DNA of 64,000 bases, taken from Bacillus sp. FJAT-27225 (GTDB taxonomy: Bacteria; Bacillota; Bacilli; Bacillales; Cytobacillaceae). The notes under the pieces are model-generated. The model was not told where the DNA came from, ran no database searches, and was given only the letters and a program-made list of their open reading frames with translations. The stretch lies in the NCBI RefSeq assembly GCF_001685025.1, contig NZ_MAYU01000001.1, forward strand, positions 467,359 through 531,358, written 5' to 3'. The position numbers and the translations under genes are program-made. Each line of letters starts with the position of its first letter. Positions within the stretch are counted from its first letter, which is position 1. This document shows positions 44,337 to 53,026 of this stretch, one piece after another.

Positions 44337-46592
44337 ATGGTACAATCCACAATTGAAAAAACCAAGTCAGAACCTTGGAAAGGGTTCGTAAAAGGCAAAT
44401 GGTCCAACGAAGTAAATGTTCGAGATTTTATTTTAAGTAACTTCAAAGTGTATTCAGGCGATAACTCCTTCCTGGCAGGTGCCACTGAAGCAACAAACCA
44501 GCTTTGGGATCAGGTAATGGAATTAACAACACAGGAACGTGAGAACGGCGGCGTCCTTGATATGGATACTGAAACAGTTTCCACAATCACTTCCCATGGC
44601 CCAGGGTACTTGATCGAGGATTTGGAAAAGGTTGTCGGTGTCCAAACTGACAAACCATTCAACCGTTCGATGCAGCCTTTTGGCGGAATCCGCATGGCTA
44701 AAGCTTCCTGCGAAGCATATGGCTACAAATTGAACGAAGAAGTAGAACGCATTTTTACTGAATTCCGCAAAACACACAATGCTGGTGTTTTCGATGCCTA
44801 TACCGATGAAATGCTTCTTGCCCGTAAAGCCGGTATTATCACTGGGCTTCCTGACGCATACGGCCGCGGCCGCATTATTGGCGACTACCGCAGGGTAGCA
44901 CTTTATGGTGTTGACTTCCTGATTGAAGAAAAATTAAATGACAAGAAAACCACTAGCCCTGTCATGACCGAGGACAACATCCGCCATCGTGAAGAGCTTT
45001 CTGAGCAAATCCGCGCGCTTGGCGAATTGAAAGAACTTGCAAAGAGCTACGGTTATGATATCTCTGGCCCGGCTACAAATGCTGCAGAAGCGTTCCAATG
45101 GCTATACTTCGGCTACCTTGCTGCAATCAAAGAACAGAACGGCGCTGCGATGAGCCTTGGCCGAGTATCTACATTCCTTGATATTTACATTGAACGTGAT
45201 ATTAAGAATGGTACGTTGACAGAGGTTGAAGCCCAGGAATTGGTTGACCACTTTGTCATGAAGCTTCGCCTTGTAAAATTCGCACGTACACCGGACTACA
45301 ATGAATTGTTCAGCGGAGACCCAACTTGGGTAACCGAATCAATCGGAGGCATGGCTTTGGACGGACGCCCTCTTGTTACAAAGAACTCGTTCCGCTTCCT
45401 GCATACCCTTGATAACCTCGGCCCTGCACCAGAGCCAAACCTGACTGTTCTTTGGTCCACTCAGCTTCCTGAAAACTTCAAGAAGTATTGTGCGAACATG
45501 TCAATCAAAACAAGCTCGATCCAGTATGAAAATGATGACATCATGCGCCCTGAATGGGGAGATGATTACGGAATCGCATGCTGCGTATCGGCGATGGCAA
45601 TCGGTAAGCAAATGCAATTCTTCGGTGCCCGCGCCAACCTTGCAAAAGCATTGCTTTACGCAATCAACGGCGGTGTCGATGAGAAGCTTAAAATCCAGGT
45701 CGGCCCTGAATTCGCACCAATTACAGCAGATGTTTTAGATTATAATGAAGTTATTCAAAAGTTTGAAGGCATGATGGATTGGCTCGCTGGTCTCTACATC
45801 AACACATTGAACATTATTCATTACATGCATGATAAATACAGCTATGAGCGGATTGAAATGGCGCTTCACGATTCTGAGATCCTGCGTACTATGGCTACTG
45901 GCATTGCTGGTCTAAGTGTTACAGCTGACTCACTCAGCGCAATCAAGTATGGCGAAGTGAAAGTCATCCGTGATGAAAATGGCCTTGCTGTTGACTTTGA
46001 GATTAACGGCGACTTCCCTAAATACGGCAACAATGACGACCGTGTGGATGACATTGCTGTCAAACTCGTCAAAACATTCATGAACAAGCTGAAAAAGCAC
46101 CAGACATACCGGAACTCAATGACAACAATGTCTGTGTTGACGATTACTTCAAACGTAGTTTATGGCAAGAAAACAGGTAACACTCCTGATGGCCGCCGTG
46201 CTGGCGAACCATTCGCACCAGGTGCAAACCCAATGCACGGACGCGATACAAAAGGAACACTTGCTTCCCTGTCTTCCGTTGCAAAGCTTCCATACGAGTA
46301 CTCTTTAGACGGTATCTCCAATACCTTCTCAATCGTACCAAAAGCTCTTGGAAAAGAAGAAGAACAAAGGATCGACAACCTTGTATCCATTCTTGACGGG
46401 TATGCCAAGAAGGACGGACACCACTTGAATGTCAACGTCTTTAACCGAGAAACACTGATGGATGCAATGGAACACCCAGAATTGTATCCGCAATTGACCA
46501 TCCGTGTATCTGGTTATGCCGTAAACTTCATTAAACTGACAAGGGAACAGCAAATGGATGTCATCAACCGGACATTCCATGAATCATTATAA
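44337..46592 (+). CDS. pflB: Formate C-acetyltransferase (pyruvate formate-lyase)
   Basis: Anaerobic cleavage of pyruvate with CoA to acetyl-CoA and formate. 751 aa from the chosen start. The catalytic Cys pair is C415-C416 in YGIACCVSA, and the radical Gly is about residue 726 in RVSGYAVNF. Other blocks: [27 protein letters not shown] and [23 protein letters not shown] at 44337 has GAGGTG 6 nt upstream; GTG at 44328 is within that site. Fnr-type promoter; pflA follows. Confidence 0.98.
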   Translation: MVQSTIEKTKSEPWKGFVKGKWSNEVNVRDFILSNFKVYSGDNSFLAGATEATNQLWDQVMELTTQERENGGVLDMDTETVSTITSHGPGYLIEDLEKVVGVQTDKPFNRSMQPFGGIRMAKASCEAYGYKLNEEVERIFTEFRKTHNAGVFDAYTDEMLLARKAGIITGLPDAYGRGRIIGDYRRVALYGVDFLIEEKLNDKKTTSPVMTEDNIRHREELSEQIRALGELKELAKSYGYDISGPATNAAEAFQWLYFGYLAAIKEQNGAAMSLGRVSTFLDIYIERDIKNGTLTEVEAQELVDHFVMKLRLVKFARTPDYNELFSGDPTWVTESIGGMALDGRPLVTKNSFRFLHTLDNLGPAPEPNLTVLWSTQLPENFKKYCANMSIKTSSIQYENDDIMRPEWGDDYGIACCVSAMAIGKQMQFFGARANLAKALLYAINGGVDEKLKIQVGPEFAPITADVLDYNEVIQKFEGMMDWLAGLYINTLNIIHYMHDKYSYERIEMALHDSEILRTMATGIAGLSVTADSLSAIKYGEVKVIRDENGLAVDFEINGDFPKYGNNDDRVDDIAVKLVKTFMNKLKKHQTYRNSMTTMSVLTITSNVVYGKKTGNTPDGRRAGEPFAPGANPMHGRDTKGTLASLSSVAKLPYEYSLDGISNTFSIVPKALGKEEEQRIDNLVSILDGYAKKDGHHLNVNVFNRETLMDAMEHPELYPQLTIRVSGYAVNFIKLTREQQMDVINRTFHESL

Positions 46593-46637
46593 GAAGAGCG
46601 AAAGCGCACGTTTAGCGCTGCAACTAAAACAAGCGCA

Positions 46638-46657
46638 GCCGGGTGTTAAAACCCGGC
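46638..46657 (+). other. Hairpin between pflB and pflA
   Basis: GCCGGGT/ACCCGGC with a 6-nt loop and no T-run. It probably stabilises or slightly uncouples the two messages rather than terminating. Confidence 0.5.
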
Positions 46658-46687
46658 CCCTGTTTTAAATCGAAAGGGGTAATAGTT

Positions 46688-47452
46688 ATGAACGGAAACA
46701 TACATTCAATCGAAACATTCGGAACAGTGGACGGCCCGGGCATCCGCTACGTAATTTTTACACAAGGATGCCTGTTGCGCTGCCAGTTCTGCCACAATGC
46801 CGATACATGGGAAATTGGCACAGGCCGAAAAATCACTGTTGAAGAAATAATGGATGATCTCCGTTCATACCTCCCTTTCATGGAATCCTCTGGCGGAGGT
46901 ATCACCGTCAGCGGCGGGGAACCTCTCCTTCAAGTCCCATTTCTTGTCGAGCTGTTCAAGGCGTGCAAGGCTGAAGGCATCCATACGACAATTGATTCGT
47001 CCGGCGGCTGTTTCTCAACCTCCCGACACTTTCTCGACCCTCTTGATGTGTTGATGGAGTACACCGATCTTATATTGCTAGACCTAAAGCATATTGACCG
47101 TAAAAAGCATATCAGCCTGACAGGAATGGCCAATGACCATATTCTTGATTTCGCAAAGTATCTTTCCGGAAAAAATAAACCAATCTGGGTTAGGCATGTA
47201 CTTGTTCCTGGAGTAACGGATGACCCTGCTGATTTAGCTAAGCTTGGGGAATTTATTGGGACGTTGAAAAATGTCGATAAGATTGAAATCCTTCCCTACC
47301 ATAAACTCGGCGTTTATAAATGGGAAACTCTCGGTCTCGAATATCAATTAAAGGATGTCGAGCCGCCAAGCGAGGAAAAAGTCCAGGAAGCTTATGAGTT
47401 GATAACAAAACATTGGCAGGTGCAAAACGCCCAAAATCAAATGCTGTCCTGA
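46688..47452 (+). CDS. pflA: Pyruvate formate-lyase activating enzyme
   Basis: Radical SAM enzyme that generates the PFL glycyl radical. 254 aa. The cluster motif is C28-x3-C32-x2-C35 (GCLLRCQFCHN), followed by GGGITVSGGEPLLQ and LDLKHID. ATG at 46688 follows AAAGGGG; the longer frame to 46643 is rejected. Lies 95 bp after pflB with a hairpin between. Confidence 0.97.
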   Translation: MNGNIHSIETFGTVDGPGIRYVIFTQGCLLRCQFCHNADTWEIGTGRKITVEEIMDDLRSYLPFMESSGGGITVSGGEPLLQVPFLVELFKACKAEGIHTTIDSSGGCFSTSRHFLDPLDVLMEYTDLILLDLKHIDRKKHISLTGMANDHILDFAKYLSGKNKPIWVRHVLVPGVTDDPADLAKLGEFIGTLKNVDKIEILPYHKLGVYKWETLGLEYQLKDVEPPSEEKVQEAYELITKHWQVQNAQNQMLS

Positions 47453-47467
47453 TGGGCAGCTTTTTTT
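47443..47467 (+). terminator. Terminator of pflBA, overlapping the pflA stop
   Basis: GCTGTCC-tgat-GGGCAGC followed by T7. Confidence 0.85.
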
Positions 47468-47626
47468 GTATAGCCGCTGGCATAGTCAAATTGTTGGACT
47501 GCTGATAGTTTCAGTAAACTAGCTTACAATTTAAAATTGCCTTTGCTGACACTATTTCTGCATAATTTCTTCAGAATTATATGTTACTGTCAACATATAC
47601 AACTGAATGATAGGAGAAATGCACCC

Positions 47627-48358
47627 ATGTACCAAATACTTAGTGATATTAGCAATTTTCTGGGCGCCCCTTTTTACGCAATGATCATTGGTGCAGAAAC
47701 CGTTCCGCTTATTGCTGCACTCTTGCTGGGAATTGTCGGCGCCCTTGCACCTTGCCAATTAACCGGGAATATAAGCGCAATCACATTTTATGGGAACAAG
47801 AGCATGCAGTCTGCCGGCCATCTAGTGGATGCGCTCTTCTTCATCCTCGGCAAAATTGCAGTCTTCTCCGGACTGGGCATTCTTGTCTGGCTAGCCGGCC
47901 GGGAATTTCAGGACAGCATCATTGTCTTTTTTGCAGCTTCCAGGAAGGCAATTGGCCCTTTTATACTATTGCTTGGGCTGTTTTTGGCCGGATACCTGAA
48001 ACTTAATATCCTAACTAAACTGTTAAACTATGTACCGAAAGGTAACGGAGCCGGCAGATGGGGACAATTTTTAATGGGAGCTGCCTTTTCAATTTCCTTT
48101 TGCCCGACGATGTTTATATTGTTTTTTATGACACTGATGCCCTTGGTGCTCGGAACATCCTACGGAATCGTCCTCCCTCCTATCTTCGCAATCGGAACTT
48201 CCCTTCCGCTGATTATATTCCTGGGCATTGTTTGGTTTTTGGGAATGGACGGGGCATTGCTTAGAAAAAGCCGAAAAATTGGCAGTGCAGTGCAGAAGGC
48301 TGCAGGCATTTTTTTAATCGTAATTGGAGTTTTCGATACGATCACATATTGGCAGTAA
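47627..48358 (+). CDS. CcdA/DsbD-type thiol-disulfide membrane protein
   Basis: 243 residues with about six helices and the paired Cys of the CcdA/DsbD transmembrane family: GALAPCQLTGN in the first helix and SFCPTMFILFF in the fourth. These usually carry reducing power from cytoplasmic thioredoxin to outer-surface thiol proteins. A metal- or cytochrome-related variant is possible: there is no partner thioredoxin, and one Cys per helix is visible. ATG at 47627 follows AGGAG by 10 nt. The upstream cupredoxin is separated by pflBA. Confidence 0.85.
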   Translation: MYQILSDISNFLGAPFYAMIIGAETVPLIAALLLGIVGALAPCQLTGNISAITFYGNKSMQSAGHLVDALFFILGKIAVFSGLGILVWLAGREFQDSIIVFFAASRKAIGPFILLLGLFLAGYLKLNILTKLLNYVPKGNGAGRWGQFLMGAAFSISFCPTMFILFFMTLMPLVLGTSYGIVLPPIFAIGTSLPLIIFLGIVWFLGMDGALLRKSRKIGSAVQKAAGIFLIVIGVFDTITYWQ

Positions 48359-48389
48359 AACAATATGACAACGGAGATACAAATCAAGG

Positions 48390-48454
48390 TTGACAACTTA
48401 ACATCCTCTGCTTTAATTTATATATGTTAACTCAATTTCATTATTGGTTAACAT
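48390..48454 (+). promoter_or_regulatory. bioY promoter with BirA operator
   Basis: ATGTTAAC (48424-48431) and GTTAACAT (48447-48454) with a 15-nt spacer form the perfect BirA operator dyad. TTGACA (48390) and TAATTT (48414) give the promoter, so the operator covers the start site. Repression by BirA-biotinyl-AMP is expected. Confidence 0.9.
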
Positions 48455-48475
48455 AACGGACAGGGGGAGAATGAA

Positions 48476-49054
48476 ATGTCAACTGAACAATTAAAACTAA
48501 GAAAGATGATTTTGGCAGCCTTATTTGCGGCCATAACGGCAGTATTTGCCCAAATCAGCATCCCGATGCCACTTGTTCCTTTTACAGGGCAAACATTGGC
48601 AATCGGACTCGCAGCGACCATTCTTGGAGCCCGCTATGGTACTTTATCCATTCTTTTATATCTAGCTCTTGGTGCTGCTGGTGTCCCGGTGTTTGCAGAA
48701 ATGAAATCCGGAGTAGCCATTTTGGTTGGCCCAACGGGAGGATTCCTAGTCGGTTTTATTCCTACAGTGTTCATAATTGGATTCATCATTGAAAAAACAA
48801 AACTCTCTGTTAAAAACGCCCTGATAGCCAACACGATTGGTATGTTCATCACACTCGCGTTCGGCGCTGTATGGCTGAAAATCGGAGCGGGCCTTGACTG
48901 GGAGACAGCAATGAAAGCAGGCTTTTATCCGTTCATTCCGCTTGGATTACTGAAGGCGTACCTAGCTTCCATTGTAGGGGTAAATGTGAGAAAAAGGCTT
49001 GTATCCGCTAATCTTTTTCCAATTCCGTCCAACAAAATGGACCAAAGTGCATAA
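48476..49054 (+). CDS. bioY: Biotin transporter substrate-binding (S) component BioY
   Basis: 192-residue membrane protein of the BioY family: ISIPMPLVPFTGQTLAIGL, GARYGTLSILLYLALGAAGVPVFAE split in two blocks, and GGFLVGFIPTVFIIG. Captures biotin alone or with an ECF module encoded elsewhere. AGGGGGAG lies before ATG. Preceded by a perfect BirA operator. Confidence 0.96.
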   Translation: MSTEQLKLRKMILAALFAAITAVFAQISIPMPLVPFTGQTLAIGLAATILGARYGTLSILLYLALGAAGVPVFAEMKSGVAILVGPTGGFLVGFIPTVFIIGFIIEKTKLSVKNALIANTIGMFITLAFGAVWLKIGAGLDWETAMKAGFYPFIPLGLLKAYLASIVGVNVRKRLVSANLFPIPSNKMDQSA

Positions 49055-49061
49055 AACGAGA

Positions 49062-49106
49062 AGGCAAACAGGTGCAGTGGCCGTTCCCGCTTGCCTGTAT
49101 TTTTTG
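49062..49106 (+). terminator. Terminator of bioY
   Basis: AGGCAA/TTGCCT stem closed over a 23-nt partly paired loop, then TGTATTTTTTG. Confidence 0.6.
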
Positions 49107-49316
49107 AATAAATAATTAATCTTTCTGTATAAGGTCGACATAAAACCTTGCTTACGGTCATTTACAGTTTTGTAAACGACCGTAACCGCTTTAAAAAACG
49201 GCATCTTTATTAATAAGACGATTCATTAATTAAAACCTACCTTTACCACTGCTTTACATTGCTCTTTGCTTGTTTCTAACGTATACTTTTAACATACGAG
49301 GAGGTGTTATCCAGGT

Positions 49317-49601
49317 ATGGAGTTTAACGCTGAATTATATGACATTAATGCCTGGGTTGCACTTTACACCGGGTTTTACCTGGCAATTGCCCTAAAGTAT
49401 TTCCTTTTATGGTCAATTGAAAATCCAGTATCCATCATGGACAGGCCCAAACAGCCTGAAGGGTTTCGCTTGTCTTCCTATTCCATTTCGAACAGCGGGC
49501 TAAACCAGAACATTATTGTCAGATGGATTGGCAAATATATCCGAATAAAATACTGCTCTACCGATGATCCAGAGGCTTCCCTTTCCCTCCTTCCCCACTA
49601 A
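49317..49601 (+). CDS. mifM: MifM-like leader protein upstream of yidC2
   Basis: 94 residues, close to the 95 of B. subtilis MifM. One N-terminal membrane helix (AWVALYTGFYLAIALKYFLL), a linker, then a C-terminal region R69-W70-I71 with basic/aromatic residues and an acidic cluster D83-D84-P-E86, resembling the layout of the MifM arrest segment. It ends 23 bp before yidC2. Its last codons contain CCTCCT, which can pair with the yidC2 ribosome-binding site (see 49583). MifM senses YidC1 capacity by self-arrest and switches on YidC2. Sequence similarity to MifM is weak by eye; the assignment rests on size, topology, position and the anti-SD stem. Confidence 0.72.
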   Translation: MEFNAELYDINAWVALYTGFYLAIALKYFLLWSIENPVSIMDRPKQPEGFRLSSYSISNSGLNQNIIVRWIGKYIRIKYCSTDDPEASLSLLPH

Positions 49602-49622
49602 ACTTTTAACAAACAGGAGGAA
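49583..49622 (+). promoter_or_regulatory. Predicted stem hiding the yidC2 Shine-Dalgarno
   Basis: CCTCCT at 49586-49591 is the exact complement of AGGAGG at 49615-49620, with TTC/GAA-type extension and one bulged C. Its left arm lies inside the upstream reading frame, so a ribosome halted near the leader's end would open it. Confidence 0.7.
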
Positions 49623-49624
49623 CT

Positions 49625-50410
49625 ATGAAAGGGAAATCAAAGCTTCTATTATTAATAACTATTATTTTGGTAACAATCTCTGGGCTTGCAGGATGCTCAA
49701 CAGGTTCAGACGACACAGGCTTTTTTACCACTTACTTCGTCAATCCTTTTACAGCTGCGATTCACTTCCTTGGTGAATTGTTTGCTGGAAATTATGGCCT
49801 TGCCATTATTGTGGTAACCCTTTTAATCAGGCTGGCATTGATGCCACTCATGCTCAAGCAATACAAGAATCAGCTTGAAATGAAGGGCAAAATGGAAAAA
49901 ATGAAGCCTGAAATCGATGAACTGCAGAGAAAAATCAAGGCTGAGAAAGACTCGGCAAAGCAAAAAGAATTGCAAATGCAGATGATGGGCATCTATCAAA
50001 AACATGGCGTTAACCCCATGAGTATGGGCTGTTTGCCAATTTTAATACAAATGCCAATTTTGACTGGATTCTATTATGCTATCCGCAACTCACCCGAGAT
50101 AGCTTCTCATGACTTCCTCTGGTTGAGTCTTGGCAGTCCGGACATTGCCATAACTGCCCTGGCTGGAATTGTGTACTACCTTCAATTCAAAGTCTCTCAG
50201 TCTACAATGACGGCAGAGCAGCAAAAGCAAATGAAGGTGATGGGATTGATGTCTCCAATTATGATCGTGATGTTTTCCATGAATGCTCCTGCCGCTCTGC
50301 CTCTTTATTGGGCTGTGGGTGGCACGTTCCTGATTATTCAATCTTGGATCAGCAGGAAACTCTATCAGAAAACGGAGACAACCAAAGTGGCACCTTCGAT
50401 TCAAAAATAA
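49625..50410 (+). CDS. yidC2: Membrane protein insertase YidC2 (OxaA2/YqjG type)
   Basis: 261-residue insertase, lipoprotein type: signal plus lipobox SGLAGC-STGSD, then five membrane segments. The conserved positively charged residue of the hydrophilic groove is seen in VVTLLIRLALMPL. The coiled cytoplasmic hairpin (KMEKMKPEIDELQRKIKAEK) and GCLPILIQMPILTGFYYAIR follow. AGGAGG lies 4 nt before ATG. Whether it is SpoIIIJ-like or YqjG-like cannot be told from the protein alone; the MifM-like leader favours YqjG. Confidence 0.92.
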   Translation: MKGKSKLLLLITIILVTISGLAGCSTGSDDTGFFTTYFVNPFTAAIHFLGELFAGNYGLAIIVVTLLIRLALMPLMLKQYKNQLEMKGKMEKMKPEIDELQRKIKAEKDSAKQKELQMQMMGIYQKHGVNPMSMGCLPILIQMPILTGFYYAIRNSPEIASHDFLWLSLGSPDIAITALAGIVYYLQFKVSQSTMTAEQQKQMKVMGLMSPIMIVMFSMNAPAALPLYWAVGGTFLIIQSWISRKLYQKTETTKVAPSIQK

Positions 50411-50490
50411 TTAGAAAAACTGGCCGTCGCCAGTCTTATCGGCAATGCGATCGTTTTTTTAGCGGCTGGAATATTTATTCCTTAGCTTCA

Positions 50491-50526
50491 AAGAAGCCCT
50501 TCAGGTGTCCTGAAGGGCTTCTTTTT
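50491..50526. terminator. Bidirectional terminator
   Basis: AAGAAGCCCTTCA/TGAAGGGCTTCTT with a 7-nt loop, then TTTATA; between convergent yidC2 and crcB. Confidence 0.92.
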
Positions 50527-50869
50527 ATATTCTTCCGATTATCATTCCCGCTAGCACCAATGCCAGGCCTGCCGCTAAACTCAAAATTGCGTACACAAAA
50601 GAGTTCAGGCTTTTCTTCATTCCATGGAGCTCGAGCATGAATGTAGAGAAAGTAGTAAACGCTCCTGTAAATCCAATGCCTGCAAATGCATAACTATTTC
50701 CGTCCACTGCCTTACCGATTAGGTAACCAAGCAGGAACGAACCGATTAAATTGACAAGCATGGTTCCAAAAGGGATTCGATTCGTGTCCTTGGAATTCAG
50801 AAGCTTTGAAACAAAAAATCTGGCCATAGCGCCAAGAAATCCCCCGGCTGCAACTGCAAGATAGGTCAT
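50525..50869 (-). CDS. crcB: Fluoride channel subunit CrcB/Fluc (copy 1)
   Basis: 114-residue four-helix protein exporting fluoride passively. Family features: GGFLGAMARF, GTMLVNLIGSFLLGYL (conserved Asn) and GFTGAFTTFSTF (the Phe box). Overlaps the second copy by 4 bp. Bacillus species commonly encode two different Fluc proteins that form heterodimers. Its stop lies inside the bidirectional terminator. Confidence 0.94.
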   Translation of the reverse strand: MTYLAVAAGGFLGAMARFFVSKLLNSKDTNRIPFGTMLVNLIGSFLLGYLIGKAVDGNSYAFAGIGFTGAFTTFSTFMLELHGMKKSLNSFVYAILSLAAGLALVLAGMIIGRI

Positions 50870-51255
50870 TTTTCCAAACCCGCCTTTTTAACCTGAGATT
50901 TTCCCTGAAAGGTCCCAATCCATACAAAGCCTAAGCCACCAATCAGACTAAACAAGAAATAGAAACTCGCAGCCATATATTGGCCCTGGTCAACCAGCAT
51001 GACTGTTTCAAGGCAAAAAGCCGAGAATGTAGTAAAAGAACCTGTAAGGCCGGTTGTGAAAAACACCGACCAATTTGGATGAATTTTCTTTTGTGAGATA
51101 AAACGAGAAGTAAACCAGCCAAGAAAGTAGGATCCCAATAAGTTCACGGCAAGGGTACCGAAGGGGAAAGAACCGCCAGGTAAATGTAAGCCGGAAAATA
51201 AGTATCGAAGCAGACTTCCGATTGCGCCACCTATCCCTACAAATAGATACTCCAA
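50866..51255 (-). CDS. crcB: Fluoride channel subunit CrcB/Fluc (copy 2)
   Basis: 129 residues from TTG at 51253-51255, which has AGAGGTG 6 nt upstream and gives MEYLFVGIGGAIGSLLRYLF as N-terminus; a longer frame from 51360 has no support. GTLAVNLLGSYFLGW and GLTGSFTTFSAFCLE are the conserved motifs. First gene of the crcB pair. The crcB fluoride riboswitch was searched for by eye upstream and not seen. Confidence 0.92.
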   Translation of the reverse strand: MEYLFVGIGGAIGSLLRYLFSGLHLPGGSFPFGTLAVNLLGSYFLGWFTSRFISQKKIHPNWSVFFTTGLTGSFTTFSAFCLETVMLVDQGQYMAASFYFLFSLIGGLGFVWIGTFQGKSQVKKAGLEK

Positions 51256-51427
51256 TTTAACACCTCTAACCTTATCTTTCTGCTTATAAGCATAATGTGT
51301 TTGAATCAGGTTACAAATAAAAGTCTTCCTAAGTGACCTTTCAGTTAAAAATTGCAGCACAAAGTCACGAATAGAAGTTCCAAGGATCTTACGTATGAAG
51401 AATTGCGGCCAAAGTCTCTAAACCGGA

Positions 51428-52015
51428 TTAATTCTCTAGCAGCTTCTCAAGCTTCAATTTAACATCCGGCCACTCAGAGGCGAGGATGCTGTACATAACT
51501 GTATCCCTGATGTATCCATCAGCGAGCTTTCTATCTTGGCGAAGTATCCCTTCCTTTGTGGCACCAATGCGTTCAATTGCTGTTTGCGACCTTATGTTCC
51601 GGCCATCTGTCTTCAGCTGGACACGGTTCATCCCTAGTTCTTCAAAGGCATGCCTAAGAAGTAAATATTTACATTCAGTATTGGCCCTGGTTTTCCATGC
51701 CGATGGATGAAGCCAGGTCCAGCCAATTTCAAGGCTTTCATTTTTCCATGAGATGTCCATATATCTTGTGCTTCCAATTATCGCTGCATCTCTTTTCCTA
51801 AATATCGTGAATGGAAATTGGCTACCCTTATCCCTTTCCTGAATAGCTTTTGCAACCTCATTTTCCATTTCTTCATGGCTTCCGATTTTTGCAGAAGTAA
51901 ATTCCCATATTTCAGAGGGTTTCCCTGCCTCCCATAAGCCGATCCAATGGCTCAGCTCCATTGGAATGAGTAAAACTTCCTGGCCCTCTAACCGATTAAA
52001 TGGTTTGTTTGTCAT
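51428..52015 (-). CDS. GNAT N-acetyltransferase (RimJ/RimL-like)
   Basis: 195 residues. The GNAT core has IIGSTRYMDISWKNESLEIG (beta4), WTWLHPSAWKTRANTECKYL (acetyl-CoA loop and helix) and MNRVQLKTDGRNIRSQTAIE followed by RIGATKEGILR. This is the subgroup acetylating N-termini or small molecules; the substrate is unknown. GGGGGAGAACAATG gives a good start. It stands alone between the crcB pair and small genes. Confidence 0.88.
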   Translation of the reverse strand: MTNKPFNRLEGQEVLLIPMELSHWIGLWEAGKPSEIWEFTSAKIGSHEEMENEVAKAIQERDKGSQFPFTIFRKRDAAIIGSTRYMDISWKNESLEIGWTWLHPSAWKTRANTECKYLLLRHAFEELGMNRVQLKTDGRNIRSQTAIERIGATKEGILRQDRKLADGYIRDTVMYSILASEWPDVKLKLEKLLEN

Positions 52016-52033
52016 TGTTCTCCCCCTAAAATC

Positions 52034-52062
52034 AAAAAACTACCGGTTAGCACCGGCAGTTC
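52034..52062 (-). terminator. Terminator of the DUF6501-like gene
   Basis: AACTGCCGGT/ACCGGTAGTT (one mismatch) with minus-strand continuation TTTTGATTTT. Confidence 0.8.
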
Positions 52063-52067
52063 CATTC

Positions 52068-52271
52068 TTACACTTCCTCAAAGTATTCCTTGTAATATCC
52101 GCCCACTTTACCGGAATTGTCGACGATAAACAAAAATTCGTCTGTTTCATTTTTCACTTCATATTCCTTACCCGGAGTGAGGACATTGTTTACAATAAAT
52201 TTTTTAGCATCCGCATGAACGCATTTCACTTTTTTAAGCGTGGCTTTCTTGTGCCAGTCAAGGTGTTGCAC
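52068..52271 (-). CDS. DUF6501-like small protein
   Basis: 67 residues. VKCVHADAKKFIVNNVLTPG, KEYEVKNETDEFLFIVDNSG and KVGGYYKEYFEEV match what I recall of the DUF6501 family of Bacillaceae. Soluble, beta-rich, function unknown. GTG start 7 nt after AGGGGG. Confidence 0.75.
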   Translation of the reverse strand: MQHLDWHKKATLKKVKCVHADAKKFIVNNVLTPGKEYEVKNETDEFLFIVDNSGKVGGYYKEYFEEV

Positions 52272-52300
52272 GTGAATTCCCCCTGATTTTTGGTATATGA

Positions 52301-52534
52301 CTAGTATAATGAATGTTGGAGGGTATCTGCAAGTACCTCTGCCCGCCGTACCTGAAGGGAATCGATGGCGGTTCTAAACCTGAGATTTTCCATCTTCCTC
52401 AAATCAAACGTGAATACTTCCTCCGTCAAATAATCTTTAAAGGTTAAATAGACTACATTACAAATTGTATCTTTGCGAATAAAACAGAGATTGTTAAATT
52501 GCTTATTCTCATACTCAAAACCGTATAGTTCCAT
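52301..52534 (-). CDS. Hypothetical protein, 77 aa
   Basis: Not recognised. Begins MELYGFEYENKQFNNLCFIR; alternating hydrophobic strands (NVVYLTFKDYLTEEVFTFDL) suggest a small beta-rich fold. AGGCGAG precedes ATG. Same strand as the DUF6501-like gene, 29 bp upstream of it, so possibly one unit. Confidence 0.55.
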   Translation of the reverse strand: MELYGFEYENKQFNNLCFIRKDTICNVVYLTFKDYLTEEVFTFDLRKMENLRFRTAIDSLQVRRAEVLADTLQHSLY

Positions 52535-52614
52535 AACACTCGCCTACTTTCCAAGAGGTCACATTAAATATTTACCACGTTGGAAATATGTCCAAAACAT
52601 CTCAGAAAACTTAG

Positions 52615-52708
52615 AGTATTCGACAAGACGTCTTTCCTAGTCGAATACTAGGAGGAAAGTCAGCGAAACACGTCCGAAAGTACCTTTTTTAAAATATTTT
52701 AAAAAAGG
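52615..52708. promoter_or_regulatory. Inverted repeat and long palindrome upstream of sda
   Basis: AGTATTCGAC (52615-52624)/GTCGAATACT (52640-52649) is a perfect 10-bp inverted repeat, whose loop itself starts with the palindrome AAGACGTCTT. Further down, 52683-52708 is a perfect 26-bp palindrome: CC, T6, AAAATATTTT, A6, GG. Both lie in the 258-bp gap between the 77-aa gene and sda. They could be operator sites or a terminator; no DnaA box was seen. Confidence 0.6.
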
Positions 52709-52792
52709 GGTTCTCAAAAATGGTTTTTCGCTTTACAATATTAAAAACTGAATATTCTATCCATTAAATTTTCCGAGGAGGCAATGCTATCA

Positions 52793-52924
52793 ATGAGAAT
52801 TATGAGCAATGAGCAGCTTATCGTTTCGTATCGTGATGCAATGAAATCTGGGACGGAAAAAGAATGGATTAAAATCCTTAAAGATGAGATCCATCGACGA
52901 GGATTACGACCTTTTAAAAAGTAA
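52793..52924 (+). CDS. sda: Sporulation histidine-kinase inhibitor Sda
   Basis: 43 residues, MRIMSNEQLIVSYRDAMKSG then a second helix WIKILKDEIHRRGLRPF: the helical hairpin of Sda, which binds KinA/KinB-type kinases and blocks sporulation when DNA replication is disturbed. B. subtilis Sda is slightly longer (46 aa). GAGGAGG lies 11 nt before this ATG; an ATG three codons earlier is only 2 nt from it. DnaA control, known in B. subtilis, is not visible here. Confidence 0.82.
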   Translation: MRIMSNEQLIVSYRDAMKSGTEKEWIKILKDEIHRRGLRPFKK

Positions 52925-52956
52925 ACAATTTTTCCCATTACCTTGCCATGTGAAAC

Positions 52957-52981
52957 AGCCGCCGGCACATTGCCGGCGGCT
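52957..52981. terminator. Hairpin between sda and mnmH
   Basis: AGCCGCCGGC/GCCGGCGGCT, perfect and GC-rich, with a 5-nt loop, in the gap between convergent genes. U-runs are weak on both sides, but the position suggests shared termination. Confidence 0.65.
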
Positions 52982-53026
52982 AGTTATGTTTTATAGAGAG
53001 TTTTAGGAAAGTATGCAAAAATCATT

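Noticed and set aside
51256-51427. Fluoride riboswitch upstream of the crcB pair
   Set aside because: Neither the GGCGATGG-type 5' element nor its pseudoknot partner was found on the minus strand.
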